Shown here: piece by piece, positions 24,697 to 32,899 of the stretch | Layout of the letters: each line of letters opens with the position of its first letter | Position numbering within the stretch: the stretch's first letter is position 1 | Assembly (NCBI GenBank): GCA_016932435.1 | Contig: JAFGCW010000010.1 | Location: forward strand, 50,401 to 114,400 | Length of the DNA stretch: 64,000 nt | Direction of reading: 5' to 3' | Origin: Dehalococcoidales bacterium | Lineage (GTDB): Bacteria; Chloroflexota; Dehalococcoidia; Dehalococcoidales; UBA2162 | Notes under the pieces: generated by a model | The model's input: the letters and a program-made list of their open reading frames with translations, nothing else | Told to the model about the DNA's origin: nothing | Database searches by the model: none | Program-made: the position numbers and the translations under genes

Positions 24697-25167
24697 TTAA
24701 TCAGTTGGATTATCCGGCCCAAACAGGTCGTAAAACTCTTTCTGCCCTTCGGGTAACGTTTCCCAGAAGAAAAGGATCTTTTTAATCTTGATATCTTTAT
24801 TTTCATCAAGAGCCAACTGGTAGTGAGCCAGAGCACTTTTTTTTATTGCTATTTCGTCCCTTTTGGCATCGACAACTTCCATCCTGAAGAGAGCGACGAA
24901 AACCGCTCTTCTTTCATCGATGGTGATATCATCCGGTATCAATCTCTCGTACCATGCGGGATGATTCTTCGCCGTCTGGATGAACTGGTCGGCACTCCAG
25001 AACCCACCTTCAGGTCCGCCGATTCCGGCAATGTACGGGATGAACCTCAAGTCCGGCGCGAAGTATTTATGCATTTCGTCCGCCGTGTCCGGAAACTGAC
25101 CAACAGTGCTGTAAGTATTGAAATACTCTTTCACAAATGCCTGGATGTTCTCATAAGTTAGTTCCAT
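24697..25167 (-). CDS. SnoaL/NTF2-like domain protein
   Basis: 156 residues. ENIQAFVKEYFNTYSTVG and the FAPDLRFIPY region followed by a C-terminal strand pair (RAVFVALFRMEVV, KIKKILFFWE) give the cone-shaped alpha+beta barrel of the SnoaL/NTF2-like superfamily. Family members are small hydrolases, isomerases or ligand-binding proteins. I cannot name a substrate. AGGAGGAATTTT precedes the ATG. It is the first gene of the unit with the OYE-type reductase and the cupin, transcribed from the promoter at 25289-25317. Confidence 0.75.
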   Translation of the reverse strand: MELTYENIQAFVKEYFNTYSTVGQFPDTADEMHKYFAPDLRFIPYIAGIGGPEGGFWSADQFIQTAKNHPAWYERLIPDDITIDERRAVFVALFRMEVVDAKRDEIAIKKSALAHYQLALDENKDIKIKKILFFWETLPEGQKEFYDLFGPDNPTD

Positions 25168-25288
25168 AAAATTCCTCCTGTATCAGCGATTAATTGAAGC
25201 CGGAACGGTTGCTCGGCGATACTACGCCATTGAAATTTTAAGGGTCGGAATCCGGTGTTGAAAGACAGCGATATATCAAATTAGCATA

Positions 25289-25317
25289 AATTTACATATT
25301 ATTGCTCTCGGTGTCAA
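25289..25317 (-). promoter_or_regulatory. Promoter of the SnoaL/OYE/cupin unit
   Basis: On the minus strand a perfect TTGACA is followed after 17 bases by TAAATT, preceded by TG. The expected start near 25283 leaves a leader of about 115 bases that includes a GGCG...CGCC hairpin. The promoter is back to back with the one at 25381-25409. Confidence 0.65.
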
Positions 25318-25380
25318 ATCCTTGTCAGTCAAAAATACCAGTGAATATAGAAGCTTTGATCAAGATAGGACTTGTTGAAA

Positions 25381-25409
25381 TTGACAAAAAGGAGACAGAG
25401 ACATATATT
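25381..25409 (+). promoter_or_regulatory. Promoter of the SDR gene at 25449
   Basis: Perfect TTGACA, 17 bases, TATATT. The expected start near 25416 gives a 33-base leader holding AGGAGA 8 bases before the ATG. Confidence 0.75.
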
Positions 25410-25448
25410 AGCCGAAAAATGTCTATATACATACAGGAGAAAAATCAG

Positions 25449-26225
25449 ATGGAAAATGAGTTTCTTGGAAAAGTGGCGCTGGTAACAGGTGGAGCGTCAG
25501 GGATAGGCAGAGGTGTAGCCCGGATGTTTGCCGCGAGAGGTGCCAGGGTGGTGGTATCTACCGATTCGAATATTAAAGGCGGAGAAGAAACGGTAGACAC
25601 GATAAAAAAGGCTGATGGCGAAGCGACGTTCATTAAGTGCGATGTTACTAAAGCTGATGATGTTGAAACTATGGTAAATAAAATCATTGAAGTATATGGA
25701 TCACTGGATTATGCGTTCAACAACGCCGGAGTAGGTCCTGACGGAAAACGATTACCTGTCGTTAACATAGTCGATTGCCCGGAGGAAATCTGGGACAAGA
25801 CATTGGGTGTGAATTTAAAGGGTGTTTTTCTCTGCATGAAATACGAGATACGCCAGATGATAAAACAGGGGTGTGGAGCTATCGTTAATACATCATCGGT
25901 CGGCGCCTTCAAACCGATGGCCGGGTTTGCCGCCTATGATGCCAGCAAGATGGGCCTGCACGGACTCAGCAAGGCTGCAGCACTCGAATGTGCTCCTTTC
26001 GGCATCCGGATAAATGTAATCTGTCCTGCGCCAACCGAGAGGACACAGCTTTTCGAAAATCTGACTGATGCAAATCCCGGTATGAAAGACGGGATGAAGA
26101 ATGTAATTCCCCTGAAACGTGTTGCCACACCGGAAGACATGGGAGAAGCGGTACTCTGGCTGTGTTCGGATGCGGCTTCATTTATTACCGGGCATATTAT
26201 GCCGGTGGATGGTGGAATGACTTAG
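25449..26225 (+). CDS. Short-chain dehydrogenase/reductase (SDR)
   Basis: 258 residues from ATG 25449, chosen for its AGGAGA and because the protein then starts with the normal SDR N-terminus MENEFLGKVALVTGG. The longer in-frame extension upstream covers the promoter and is not coding. Classical SDR motifs are present: TGGASGIGRG (NAD(P) binding), NNAG, the Ser of NTSSVG, YDASK (catalytic Tyr and Lys) and the C-terminal GHIMPVDGGMT. It oxidises or reduces a hydroxy/keto group, perhaps of a CoA-bound acid. The AOR gene begins 158 bp downstream with its own promoter candidate. Confidence 0.92.
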   Translation: MENEFLGKVALVTGGASGIGRGVARMFAARGARVVVSTDSNIKGGEETVDTIKKADGEATFIKCDVTKADDVETMVNKIIEVYGSLDYAFNNAGVGPDGKRLPVVNIVDCPEEIWDKTLGVNLKGVFLCMKYEIRQMIKQGCGAIVNTSSVGAFKPMAGFAAYDASKMGLHGLSKAAALECAPFGIRINVICPAPTERTQLFENLTDANPGMKDGMKNVIPLKRVATPEDMGEAVLWLCSDAASFITGHIMPVDGGMT

Positions 26226-26253
26226 GAGATAGTACGGGTTGACCTGTAATATC

Positions 26254-26283
26254 TTGGTTTCAGTGCGATATTTGTGTTATCAT
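26254..26283 (+). promoter_or_regulatory. Candidate promoter of the AOR/SDR/SDR unit
   Basis: TTGGTT, 18 bases, TATCAT, with the TG of an extended -10 at 26275-26276. It lies about 100 bases before the AOR ATG. Confidence 0.45.
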
Positions 26284-26383
26284 TACGCCACTTGGTAGTT
26301 TTTTCGCCGTGAATCCGGCCTGTCATTGCTGCGGCAGACGAATTCAGACATCGCAAGATTTTCTGTTAAGAGAGGAGAAAAAT

Positions 26384-28228
26384 ATGGCTGAAAAACCTGT
26401 TGGGGGGTATGTGGGGAAATTACTTCGGGTTGACCTTAGCAGGCAGGAGCTTAGTGAAGAAACTGTTGATGCCAAAACACTGAGAGAATGCCTTGGGGGC
26501 AACGGGCTCGGTGCAAAATACCTGTACGAAGAGGTGCCGCCTGGTGTAGAGTGGTCGAATCCTGAAAACCGCCTGATGTTCTTTGCCGGTCCTCTGGGAG
26601 GAACCAGGGTGAGTGGTTCGGGGACTTTTTCCATAATCACTAAAGGTCCCATGACGAACATGGCCGGGGCTTCACAGGCAAACGGATATTTCGGAGCTTA
26701 CCTGAAGTTTTCAGGTTATGACGGGATAATTTTCCAGGGTAAGTCGGATGAATGGGTCTATCTGCATCTTCATGATGGAAAAGCAGAGCTTCGTGATGCG
26801 AAACACCTGGTGGGTAAATATACCAGGGAAACGGAAGATGCCATTAAGGAAGGGATCGACGGACAGAGCAGTGTTTACTGTATCGGTCCGGCCGGGGAAA
26901 ACCTGGTAAGATTTGCCGGCATCGTCGGCGATCACGGACATGCTGCCGCGCACAACGGACTCGGTGCCGTGATGGGTTCGAAGAAACTCAAAGCTGTAGT
27001 GGCGGAGCGCGGGAAAGGGACGGTACCGGTTGCAGAACCGGAACGCTTATCCGAACAGGCCAAAGAACTGGTCGAGAATGCCATGAAGATGGATTCTACG
27101 TTGTCCGAATGGGGCACTGCCTTTATCTTCCCGAGAATAATTCACGGTGGTGCGTTACCGATAAAAAATTATACGACTAACCTCTTCCCTGAAGCTGAGA
27201 AATTCGGCGGCGAATGGCTGAGGACTCACTTTAAAGCGACGCCGACAACCTGCTGGGCTTGTCGAATCGCCCATTGCCGGGAGACGGAAGTCACGGAAGG
27301 TCCTTACAAGGGATTTGTCGGTGAAGAACCGGAATATGAAGGGCTTGCTGCGATGGCTTCGGTAATAGGCCAGACCGACCCGGGCGCTGCCGTAATGCTT
27401 GGCAACACGGTGGACTGGCTTGGTTTCGATATCAACGAATCAGGATATCTCATAGGCTGGATAATGGAGTGCTACGAGAAGGGTTACCTGAAGAAGGAAG
27501 ACCTTGACGGTATCGAAATGAACTGGGGAGATGCTGAAGCTACTCTTGCAATGCTGAAAAAAATAGCCACTCGTGACGGATGCGGTAATCTCTTCGCTGA
27601 AGGAGTTAAAAAAGCTTCGGAGAAAGTCGGCGGTGAAGCTGCGAACTGTGCTATATATGCCAACAAAGGAGCAACCCCACGTGGCCACGATCACAGGGCA
27701 CGGTGGTCGGAACTTATCGATACATGCCTGTCCAACACCGGCACGGTGGAACTGAGTGGTGGTTTTCCTCATCCGGAACAGATCGGCGTCGAGATGTCCA
27801 AAGACCCGTTCGATGCGATAGCGGTCTCAACTCAGAACGCGCAGATGAACGGGAGACGGCAGTTTGAAGATTCGCTGGGGATTTGTTTCATGGGTGCCCA
27901 GGATTTACAGAAATTGGTTGATTGCTTGAATTCGATAACCGGATGGGATTTCGATATCTGGGAGGCATTGGATGTCGGATTCCGTACCATCAACCGGCTC
28001 CGCGTTTTTAATTTCCGTCACGGACTTACCAAGGAGGTAGAGTCGCCTTCGGTCCGTTACGGTTCTACTCCGGTGGATGGACCCGTTGCAGGCAAAACTA
28101 TCATGCCGTACTGGGATGATCTCCGGCGTAATTATTACGAAAAAATGGGCTGGGATCCCGAGACAGGAAAACCGACAAAGGAGACCTTGGACCGCTATGG
28201 TCTTGGTGAGTTATTCTCGGATCTGTAA
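26384..28228 (+). CDS. Aldehyde:ferredoxin oxidoreductase family tungsten/molybdenum enzyme
   Basis: 614 residues from ATG 26384 behind AGAGGAGAAA. The N-terminal GGYVGKLLRVDLSRQ, ECLGGNGLGAKYLY, GPLGGTRVSGSG and the IGPAGENLVRFAGIVGDHG region are those of the AOR family, which binds a bis-pyranopterin tungsten cofactor. The Fe-S ligands appear as TCWACRIAHCR, a C-x2-C-x4-C spacing where the best known member has C-x2-C-x3-C; a later cysteine (GICFMGAQD) may be the fourth ligand. Such enzymes interconvert aldehydes and acids, or reduce aryl/CoA substrates, using ferredoxin. Two SDR genes follow at 34 and 17 bp, so the product may be an alcohol/aldehyde/acid system. Confidence 0.9.
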   Translation: MAEKPVGGYVGKLLRVDLSRQELSEETVDAKTLRECLGGNGLGAKYLYEEVPPGVEWSNPENRLMFFAGPLGGTRVSGSGTFSIITKGPMTNMAGASQANGYFGAYLKFSGYDGIIFQGKSDEWVYLHLHDGKAELRDAKHLVGKYTRETEDAIKEGIDGQSSVYCIGPAGENLVRFAGIVGDHGHAAAHNGLGAVMGSKKLKAVVAERGKGTVPVAEPERLSEQAKELVENAMKMDSTLSEWGTAFIFPRIIHGGALPIKNYTTNLFPEAEKFGGEWLRTHFKATPTTCWACRIAHCRETEVTEGPYKGFVGEEPEYEGLAAMASVIGQTDPGAAVMLGNTVDWLGFDINESGYLIGWIMECYEKGYLKKEDLDGIEMNWGDAEATLAMLKKIATRDGCGNLFAEGVKKASEKVGGEAANCAIYANKGATPRGHDHRARWSELIDTCLSNTGTVELSGGFPHPEQIGVEMSKDPFDAIAVSTQNAQMNGRRQFEDSLGICFMGAQDLQKLVDCLNSITGWDFDIWEALDVGFRTINRLRVFNFRHGLTKEVESPSVRYGSTPVDGPVAGKTIMPYWDDLRRNYYEKMGWDPETGKPTKETLDRYGLGELFSDL

Positions 28229-28262
28229 TTTTACATAATACTATATTAGAGGGAGAACCAAA

Positions 28263-29111
28263 ATGAAAAGTCTTGATGGTAAGGTTGCTCTGGTAACCGG
28301 AGCAGGAAGCATCAGGGGAATGGGACGTGCCGTGTCTAAGCGACTGGCTGGAGAAGGCGCGGATGTCGTCGTCGTCGACCAGGTAATGGCGCCGAAAAGC
28401 ATCTGGCCTGGCGAAGAGAACTGGCGTGGCCTTGAGGAAGTGGTAGAGGAAATCAAGGCACTGGAGCAACAGGGTCTTGCCCTGGTGGGAGATATCAGTA
28501 AAAGCGGAGATGTCGATAATATAGTCGCCAAAGCCATGGAGAAGTTCGGTAAAATAGATATCCTGGCGCACTGCGCCGCAATCCGTGGTCCGGTAGGTCC
28601 TCATATCGTCGAACTCGACGAAGCTATCTGGAGAAAGGTTGTCGATGTTAACCTTACGGGCAGCTTCCTTATATCCAAAGCAGTAGCCAAGACGATGATT
28701 CCCAATCCCGAGGGCAAGAAGATAGTTATTATCGCCTCGGTAGCAGGAACATTCGGCGCTCCGGGCAGCAGCAGCTACTGCGCGTCCAAGTACGGCACGA
28801 TCGGGCTGGCAAAAACGCTGGCGCTGGAACTGGCGCAGTACAAGATCAATGTCAATGCCATCAATCCGGACACTATCAGCACGAACCTGGTCGACGAGCG
28901 AATGGTTGCCGCTGCTGAAAAAGAAGGTATTACAGTCCAGGAACTGATAAAAAGAAGATCCGAAGGACCACCGCCTGCCGGAGGACCGAATATTCCGTTG
29001 GGAAGACATGGTGATCCTGGAGAGGTAGCCGACCTGGTCTATTTCCTGGTCTCGGAACAATCCAGTTATATCACCGGACAGACGATAAATATCGATGGTG
29101 GAGCTCATTAA
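28263..29111 (+). CDS. SDR with SIRGMGRA/PKSIWPGEE insert (tandem copy A)
   Basis: 282 residues. It has the SDR nucleotide site in an unusual form, TGAGSIRGMGRAVSKRLAGE, then an insert MAPKSIWPGEE after the second strand. Catalytic residues are in IIASVAGTFG (Ser) and SSYCASKYG (Tyr, Lys), and GQTINIDGGAH ends it. It is a tandem duplicate of the next gene, sharing most motifs and a 39-base identical stretch. GAGGGAGAACC precedes the ATG. Both probably act on the same class of compound. Confidence 0.92.
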   Translation: MKSLDGKVALVTGAGSIRGMGRAVSKRLAGEGADVVVVDQVMAPKSIWPGEENWRGLEEVVEEIKALEQQGLALVGDISKSGDVDNIVAKAMEKFGKIDILAHCAAIRGPVGPHIVELDEAIWRKVVDVNLTGSFLISKAVAKTMIPNPEGKKIVIIASVAGTFGAPGSSSYCASKYGTIGLAKTLALELAQYKINVNAINPDTISTNLVDERMVAAAEKEGITVQELIKRRSEGPPPAGGPNIPLGRHGDPGEVADLVYFLVSEQSSYITGQTINIDGGAH

Positions 29112-29128
29112 GTTACAGGAGAAGAAAA

Positions 29129-29983
29129 ATGGATTTACTGAAAGGTAAGACCTGTCTCGTCACAGGGGCGGGAAGTATAAGAGGGATGGGGCGCGCTATT
29201 TCGGTGCGGTTCGGCAACGAAGGAGCGAACGTGGTTTCTATTGACAGAGAAATGGCTCCCAAGAGTATCTGGCCGGGAGAAGAAGACTGGCGCGGCCTGG
29301 AAGCTGTCGTGGAAGAAGTAGAAGCCGCCGGCGGAAAAGGCCTGGCTGTCGTTGGTGATATCAGCAGCAGCAAGGATGTCGATAACATGGTGGCCAAAGC
29401 CCTTGAAAAATTTGGTAAGATAGATATCTTCATCCAGTGTGTCGGTATCCGCGGTCCGATGGCCACTCCGATAGTCGACCTGGATGAAGCCACCTGGAGA
29501 AAACTTATCGATATCAACTTGACCGGTCCTTTCCTGCTTGCCAGGGCAATCGGCAAGACCATGATTCCCGATCCGGAAGGGAAGAAGATAGTATTTATTG
29601 CTTCACTGGCAGGTTCGCGGGGTTACGTCGGCAGCGCAGCCTATTGCGCTTCGAAACACGGTGTTATCGGGCTGGCAAAGACCCTGGCGCTGGAACTGGC
29701 GCAGTACAAGATCAATGTCAATATCATCAGCCCGGGCGCGTTCGATACAAACCTGAGAGACGAGGCTGTTGCCGAAAGAGCAAAATCACAGGGCATGACA
29801 GTTGCCGAAATGCTCAAAAAGCAGGCGGAAGCCGGGCCGCCGAAGGGCGGAGGAGGTCCACAGATACCTCTTGGCAGAATGGGTACGCCGGAGGATATCG
29901 CCGATCTGATAATGTTCCTGGTCACGGATAAATCCAGCTACATTACCGCCCAGGAGATACGAATAGACGGCGGCGCTGAGTAG
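29129..29983 (+). CDS. SDR (tandem copy B)
   Basis: 284 residues, the paralogue of the gene 17 bp upstream: TGAGSIRGMGRAISVRFGNE, MAPKSIWPGEEDWRGLE, SLAGSRGYVG, AYCASKHGVIG, and a C-terminal Gly/Pro-rich stretch (AGPPKGGGGPQIPLG) not as long in copy A. The order AOR, SDR, SDR suggests consecutive redox steps or two subunits. CAGGAGAAG precedes the ATG. A MITE-like repeat begins 14 bp after the stop. Confidence 0.92.
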   Translation: MDLLKGKTCLVTGAGSIRGMGRAISVRFGNEGANVVSIDREMAPKSIWPGEEDWRGLEAVVEEVEAAGGKGLAVVGDISSSKDVDNMVAKALEKFGKIDIFIQCVGIRGPMATPIVDLDEATWRKLIDINLTGPFLLARAIGKTMIPDPEGKKIVFIASLAGSRGYVGSAAYCASKHGVIGLAKTLALELAQYKINVNIISPGAFDTNLRDEAVAERAKSQGMTVAEMLKKQAEAGPPKGGGGPQIPLGRMGTPEDIADLIMFLVTDKSSYITAQEIRIDGGAE

Positions 29984-29996
29984 TATAACACACCAT

Positions 29997-30083
29997 CGTC
30001 ATTGTGAGGAATTCCGATGAAATCGGGACGACGTGGCAATCCGTACCAATGAATACGGACTGCTCCGCTTCACTCGCAATGAT
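29997..30083. repeat. Degenerate MITE/REP-like repeat with inverted ends (copy 1)
   Basis: The ends CGTCATTGTGAGGA and TCACTCGCAATGAT are imperfect inverted repeats, with a hairpin CCGTA...TACGG inside. The consensus CATTGyGAGGAATCCG...GACGTGGCAATC matches a class of dispersed non-coding repeats. A second, more decayed copy lies at 63064-63140. Confidence 0.6.
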
Positions 30084-30127
30084 ACCGAGTATAGATATGC
30101 CTATACCATAATAATTGATATACAAAA

Positions 30128-30151
30128 AGGGCGGTGAACAATCACCACCCT
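30128..30151 (-). terminator. Terminator of the 30178-35470 unit
   Basis: AGGGCGGTGA pairs with TCACCACCCT (one mismatch) around an ACAA loop. On the minus strand it is followed by TTTTTG. It lies 27 bases beyond the stop of the pyruvate-kinase-C-like gene. Confidence 0.8.
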
Positions 30152-30177
30152 CCGTTTTTCAGGTTTTTATCAGATAC

Positions 30178-30915
30178 TTACCCCATCTGGTTTCCGCGTT
30201 CTTTCCAGGTAGAACCTCTCTCGAAACCGATGACTTCCCGTACCAGGCAGTCCTTGACTACGGGGGCTGCTTTTAGTATGACGCCGGTGCAAACACCTCC
30301 GAGGGCCAGTGTCAGTTCTCCCTCCGGGATAAGTTCGCTCTTCACAGCCAGGACGGTACATCCTACGCAGACACGCATACCTTGGCTGAAAATAGTCAGG
30401 AGGGACATGTCTTCCCCGGCATCGATATCCAGCGGTCGCAGATGGTCCGGAATACCGAATGGTTTCAGGAGATCCCTTCTCGTTGCGTTCCTGCCGGTCA
30501 GGTTCAGGGGTTCACCCAGGATAAGGTCGTCGTTGAGATATCGAACCTTGATGCCTTCGCTTTCCAGTTCTTCCTTGATCGGGTCAGTTATCGTGACATA
30601 TATCTCGGTAATTCCCTGTGCAATCTGTTCTTCTTTTCGTTTTTTTACTTCCGGGCTGTCATTATCACGGACGATAATAGGCATAGTCCCCTTGGCAGGT
30701 GAGTGAGGTGACGGGTTGGTCACAGCGATGACATTAAGGTCTGTTCTGCCCTTAATCCCTTCACGGAACTTGTTGATGGTATATCCGCTGGACCAGACCA
30801 CGACCACGTTCTTGATGCCCATGTCATCCATTCGTTGTGTGGCGAATTTCACCATCTCGTCGGTGTTTTTCCGGTCCATACCGTCGAAGTACATAATTTC
30901 TTTAATAGTGCCCAT
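30178..30915 (-). CDS. Conserved protein with pyruvate-kinase C-terminal-like domain
   Basis: 245 residues. The N-terminal YFDGMDRKNTDEMVKFATQR, followed by GIKNVVVVWSSGYT, is the pattern of stand-alone homologues of the pyruvate kinase alpha/beta C-terminal domain (YFE-x-PG-x-xNT-x-E-T-x-x-A), which have no kinase core. The C-terminal half (CVGCTVLAVKSELIPEGE, GGVCTGVILKAAPVVKD) is not part of that domain and is unknown to me. It is the last gene of the unit containing CoA-transferases and the flavoprotein/ferredoxin pair. Function not known; binding of a phosphorylated or CoA ligand is possible. Confidence 0.7.
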   Translation of the reverse strand: MGTIKEIMYFDGMDRKNTDEMVKFATQRMDDMGIKNVVVVWSSGYTINKFREGIKGRTDLNVIAVTNPSPHSPAKGTMPIIVRDNDSPEVKKRKEEQIAQGITEIYVTITDPIKEELESEGIKVRYLNDDLILGEPLNLTGRNATRRDLLKPFGIPDHLRPLDIDAGEDMSLLTIFSQGMRVCVGCTVLAVKSELIPEGELTLALGGVCTGVILKAAPVVKDCLVREVIGFERGSTWKERGNQMG

Positions 30916-30952
30916 TTTCTATTCCTTTCAAATGTGTATTTAATACTTTCTG

Positions 30953-31174
30953 CTAAATCCATCCGACCATGAGTGGTGAGTGCCGTTCGGGATTGACATA
31001 GATGGCGTTTAAGGGACAATCGAGTTCGCAGTAGTCACAGCAGTTGCATTCTTCCGGGTACATTATGACGGCTTTCTTTGTCTGCTTATCTATCCTGATA
31101 ACATCGGTTGCGCAGCTGTTGACGCAAATCCCGCAGCCATCACATAATTCCTGGTCTATTTTTTCTATCGTCAT
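30953..31174 (-). CDS. Ferredoxin-like 2x[4Fe-4S] protein partner of flavoprotein
   Basis: 73 residues with CDGCGICVNSCATDV (about 11-25) and CNCCDYCELDCPLNA (about 43-57), each a C-x2-C-x2-C-x3-C cluster motif (the residue after the last Cys is Ala in the first). GGAAGG precedes the ATG. It follows the flavoprotein gene by 45 bp and corresponds to the pair 8834/9148. It probably carries electrons to or from the FAD subunit. Confidence 0.88.
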   Translation of the reverse strand: MTIEKIDQELCDGCGICVNSCATDVIRIDKQTKKAVIMYPEECNCCDYCELDCPLNAIYVNPERHSPLMVGWI

Positions 31175-31219
31175 TTTTTTACCTTCCAGTTAAATTTTTT
31201 TCTATGTGACAGTCAACAA

Positions 31220-32842
31220 TTACTTCTGGTATTCAGGCGGCAGCCATTCATTCGGTACCGGTTGTTTCCAGAGTTTCATCTTGCCGTTTTCCTGCTTTAT
31301 CTTTGTCCAGGCAAGCCAGCCCGGGTTGTCCGTTTCCGGGAAATCTTCCCTGTAATGTCCTCCCCTGGTCTCTTCCCTGAAGAGACAGGACCTGAGAGCC
31401 AGTTCGGAACCAAGTATCATGTTCTTTACCTCATGGGCGAGACGCAGTTCATGAGGATCGGTAGCGTAAAGCCGGGGTGCGAAATGGTCCCTGAAAAATT
31501 CGACCATCGTTAATGCTGCCTGCAGACGGTCGCCGTGCCGTATCATGAGTACATAGTATGGTGTCATAGTATTGAGAAGCAGTTGGGTTATCCACCTGGG
31601 GTCGAAACCGCTTTTATTTTCGTACGGCTCGAGCATGGACTTTGTTGCCCTGGCTATTTCGGCATCATCTACAGCGTAGTCTTTGAGATTTGCGATATAG
31701 TCGGCTGCGCCTTTAGATGCCCTGTTGCCCATTATGTATCCGGTAGGGATACCGCCGAATCCAGCTCCTCTGATACTCAGGGTGTCGCCGGCAGCATAAA
31801 GCCCTGTTACGGTTGTGGCGCAATATAAATCCGCCGGCCATAATCCGGCGCCTACGACGCAGTCCTGACCGCCAGTTATCTTGTGCTTACCTCGATTACG
31901 AGGATCAAAATTGATCCTGGCACTCTCCATACCATCCGAGTTCTGCTGTCTCTGCCAGACTCTCTCGATTTCTTCGTCGCTTGCGGCATCGAGGTCGTGG
32001 AAAATCGGGCCTTTGCCATCATGAAAAGCCAGGTCTACCTCAAATCCTGTTTCAAAGCCGTAGGGGATAACATTACCTTCGGCATCGATAAACCGGCGAT
32101 AAATGGCGCGTGCGGCTCTACCACCTCGCCACGATGGGTATGCGGCATTGCCGTGATGCGATCCATGCATATCGCCGCCGGTCAGTTCGGCGCCGACCCT
32201 GTACGCCATGGCATGACCGTCACCGGTCATATTATGAGTTTCTGCTCCGACGGTCCTTAACGACCAGCTTCCGGTGCAGAGGATGGTTGCCTTTGCCTTG
32301 AAGACCAGCGTCTCCAGTTCTTCCAGCGGGAAGCCGACGGCTCCGACAATCCTTCCGTTATTTATAAGTAGGTCGGTAACGGTGATTCTGTCCATTATTT
32401 TCACGCCGACTTCAAGGGCTTTTTCTCTCAGAGGGGGTGGTACTCCTCTCCTGATTATACGCGCGGCGTTGAAAGGACTGTCTATACCCTTGGGGACAAA
32501 CATTCCCTCTTCTTCGTTTTCAACGGGGAAGGGAACTCCCCAGGAGTGGAGTGTTTTAAATGCATCCCACGATTCCTTTATACAGATATCAACCCAGTTA
32601 CGATCACTTACTCCGCTTTCTGTGAACATCTTGTAGACTTGTTCATAGTTGTCCCCATGTTCCTCGCTGAAGAATGAAAAACGCATACCTGCTGCTGCCG
32701 TGGTACCTGATTTACCCACGTACGCTTTATCTACAAGCATTACGTCGAGGCCCTTTTCCTTCGACTTAATAGCAGCGGTACATCCGGCCACCCCTCCGCC
32801 AAGAACCAGTATATCAGTCGCGATTACTGTTTCTTTTGCCAT
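31220..32842 (-). CDS. FAD-dependent oxidoreductase, fumarate reductase/AprA-like flavoprotein
   Basis: 540 residues: N-terminal ATDILVLGGGVAGCTAAIKS (FAD), GKSGTTAAAGMRFS, KATILCTGSWSLRT, GLYAAGDTLSIRGAGFGG, and the helical tail with SELALRSCLFREETRGGHYREDFP (the RxE-x-x-G-x-H-x-x-x-D-x-P motif of the SdhA/FrdA family). It is about 100 residues shorter than the homologue at 9148. Together with the small ferredoxin it should form a soluble reductase or dehydrogenase of an organic acid. The unit also encodes a CoA-transferase pair, so the substrate may be a CoA ester or its free acid. GGAGGAAG precedes the ATG. Confidence 0.86.
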   Translation of the reverse strand: MAKETVIATDILVLGGGVAGCTAAIKSKEKGLDVMLVDKAYVGKSGTTAAAGMRFSFFSEEHGDNYEQVYKMFTESGVSDRNWVDICIKESWDAFKTLHSWGVPFPVENEEEGMFVPKGIDSPFNAARIIRRGVPPPLREKALEVGVKIMDRITVTDLLINNGRIVGAVGFPLEELETLVFKAKATILCTGSWSLRTVGAETHNMTGDGHAMAYRVGAELTGGDMHGSHHGNAAYPSWRGGRAARAIYRRFIDAEGNVIPYGFETGFEVDLAFHDGKGPIFHDLDAASDEEIERVWQRQQNSDGMESARINFDPRNRGKHKITGGQDCVVGAGLWPADLYCATTVTGLYAAGDTLSIRGAGFGGIPTGYIMGNRASKGAADYIANLKDYAVDDAEIARATKSMLEPYENKSGFDPRWITQLLLNTMTPYYVLMIRHGDRLQAALTMVEFFRDHFAPRLYATDPHELRLAHEVKNMILGSELALRSCLFREETRGGHYREDFPETDNPGWLAWTKIKQENGKMKLWKQPVPNEWLPPEYQK

Positions 32843-32899
32843 AAGACTTCCTCCTTTTTATAATAGGTTTACTTATTACAATTATGCTTTAGCGTAACT

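Noticed and set aside
25168..25288. Cobalamin riboswitch in front of the SnoaL/OYE unit or mutase operon
   Set aside because: Neither this leader nor 21930-22010 has a B12-box or the length and fold of that riboswitch.
25302..25448. N-terminal extension of the SDR at 25449
   Set aside because: It covers a perfect TTGACA/TATATT promoter and the ribosome binding site, and the protein without it starts as SDRs normally do.
28101..29108. 335-codon minus-strand open frame opposite the SDR
   Set aside because: It is the shadow of a clear SDR gene and has no recognisable domain or ribosome binding site.
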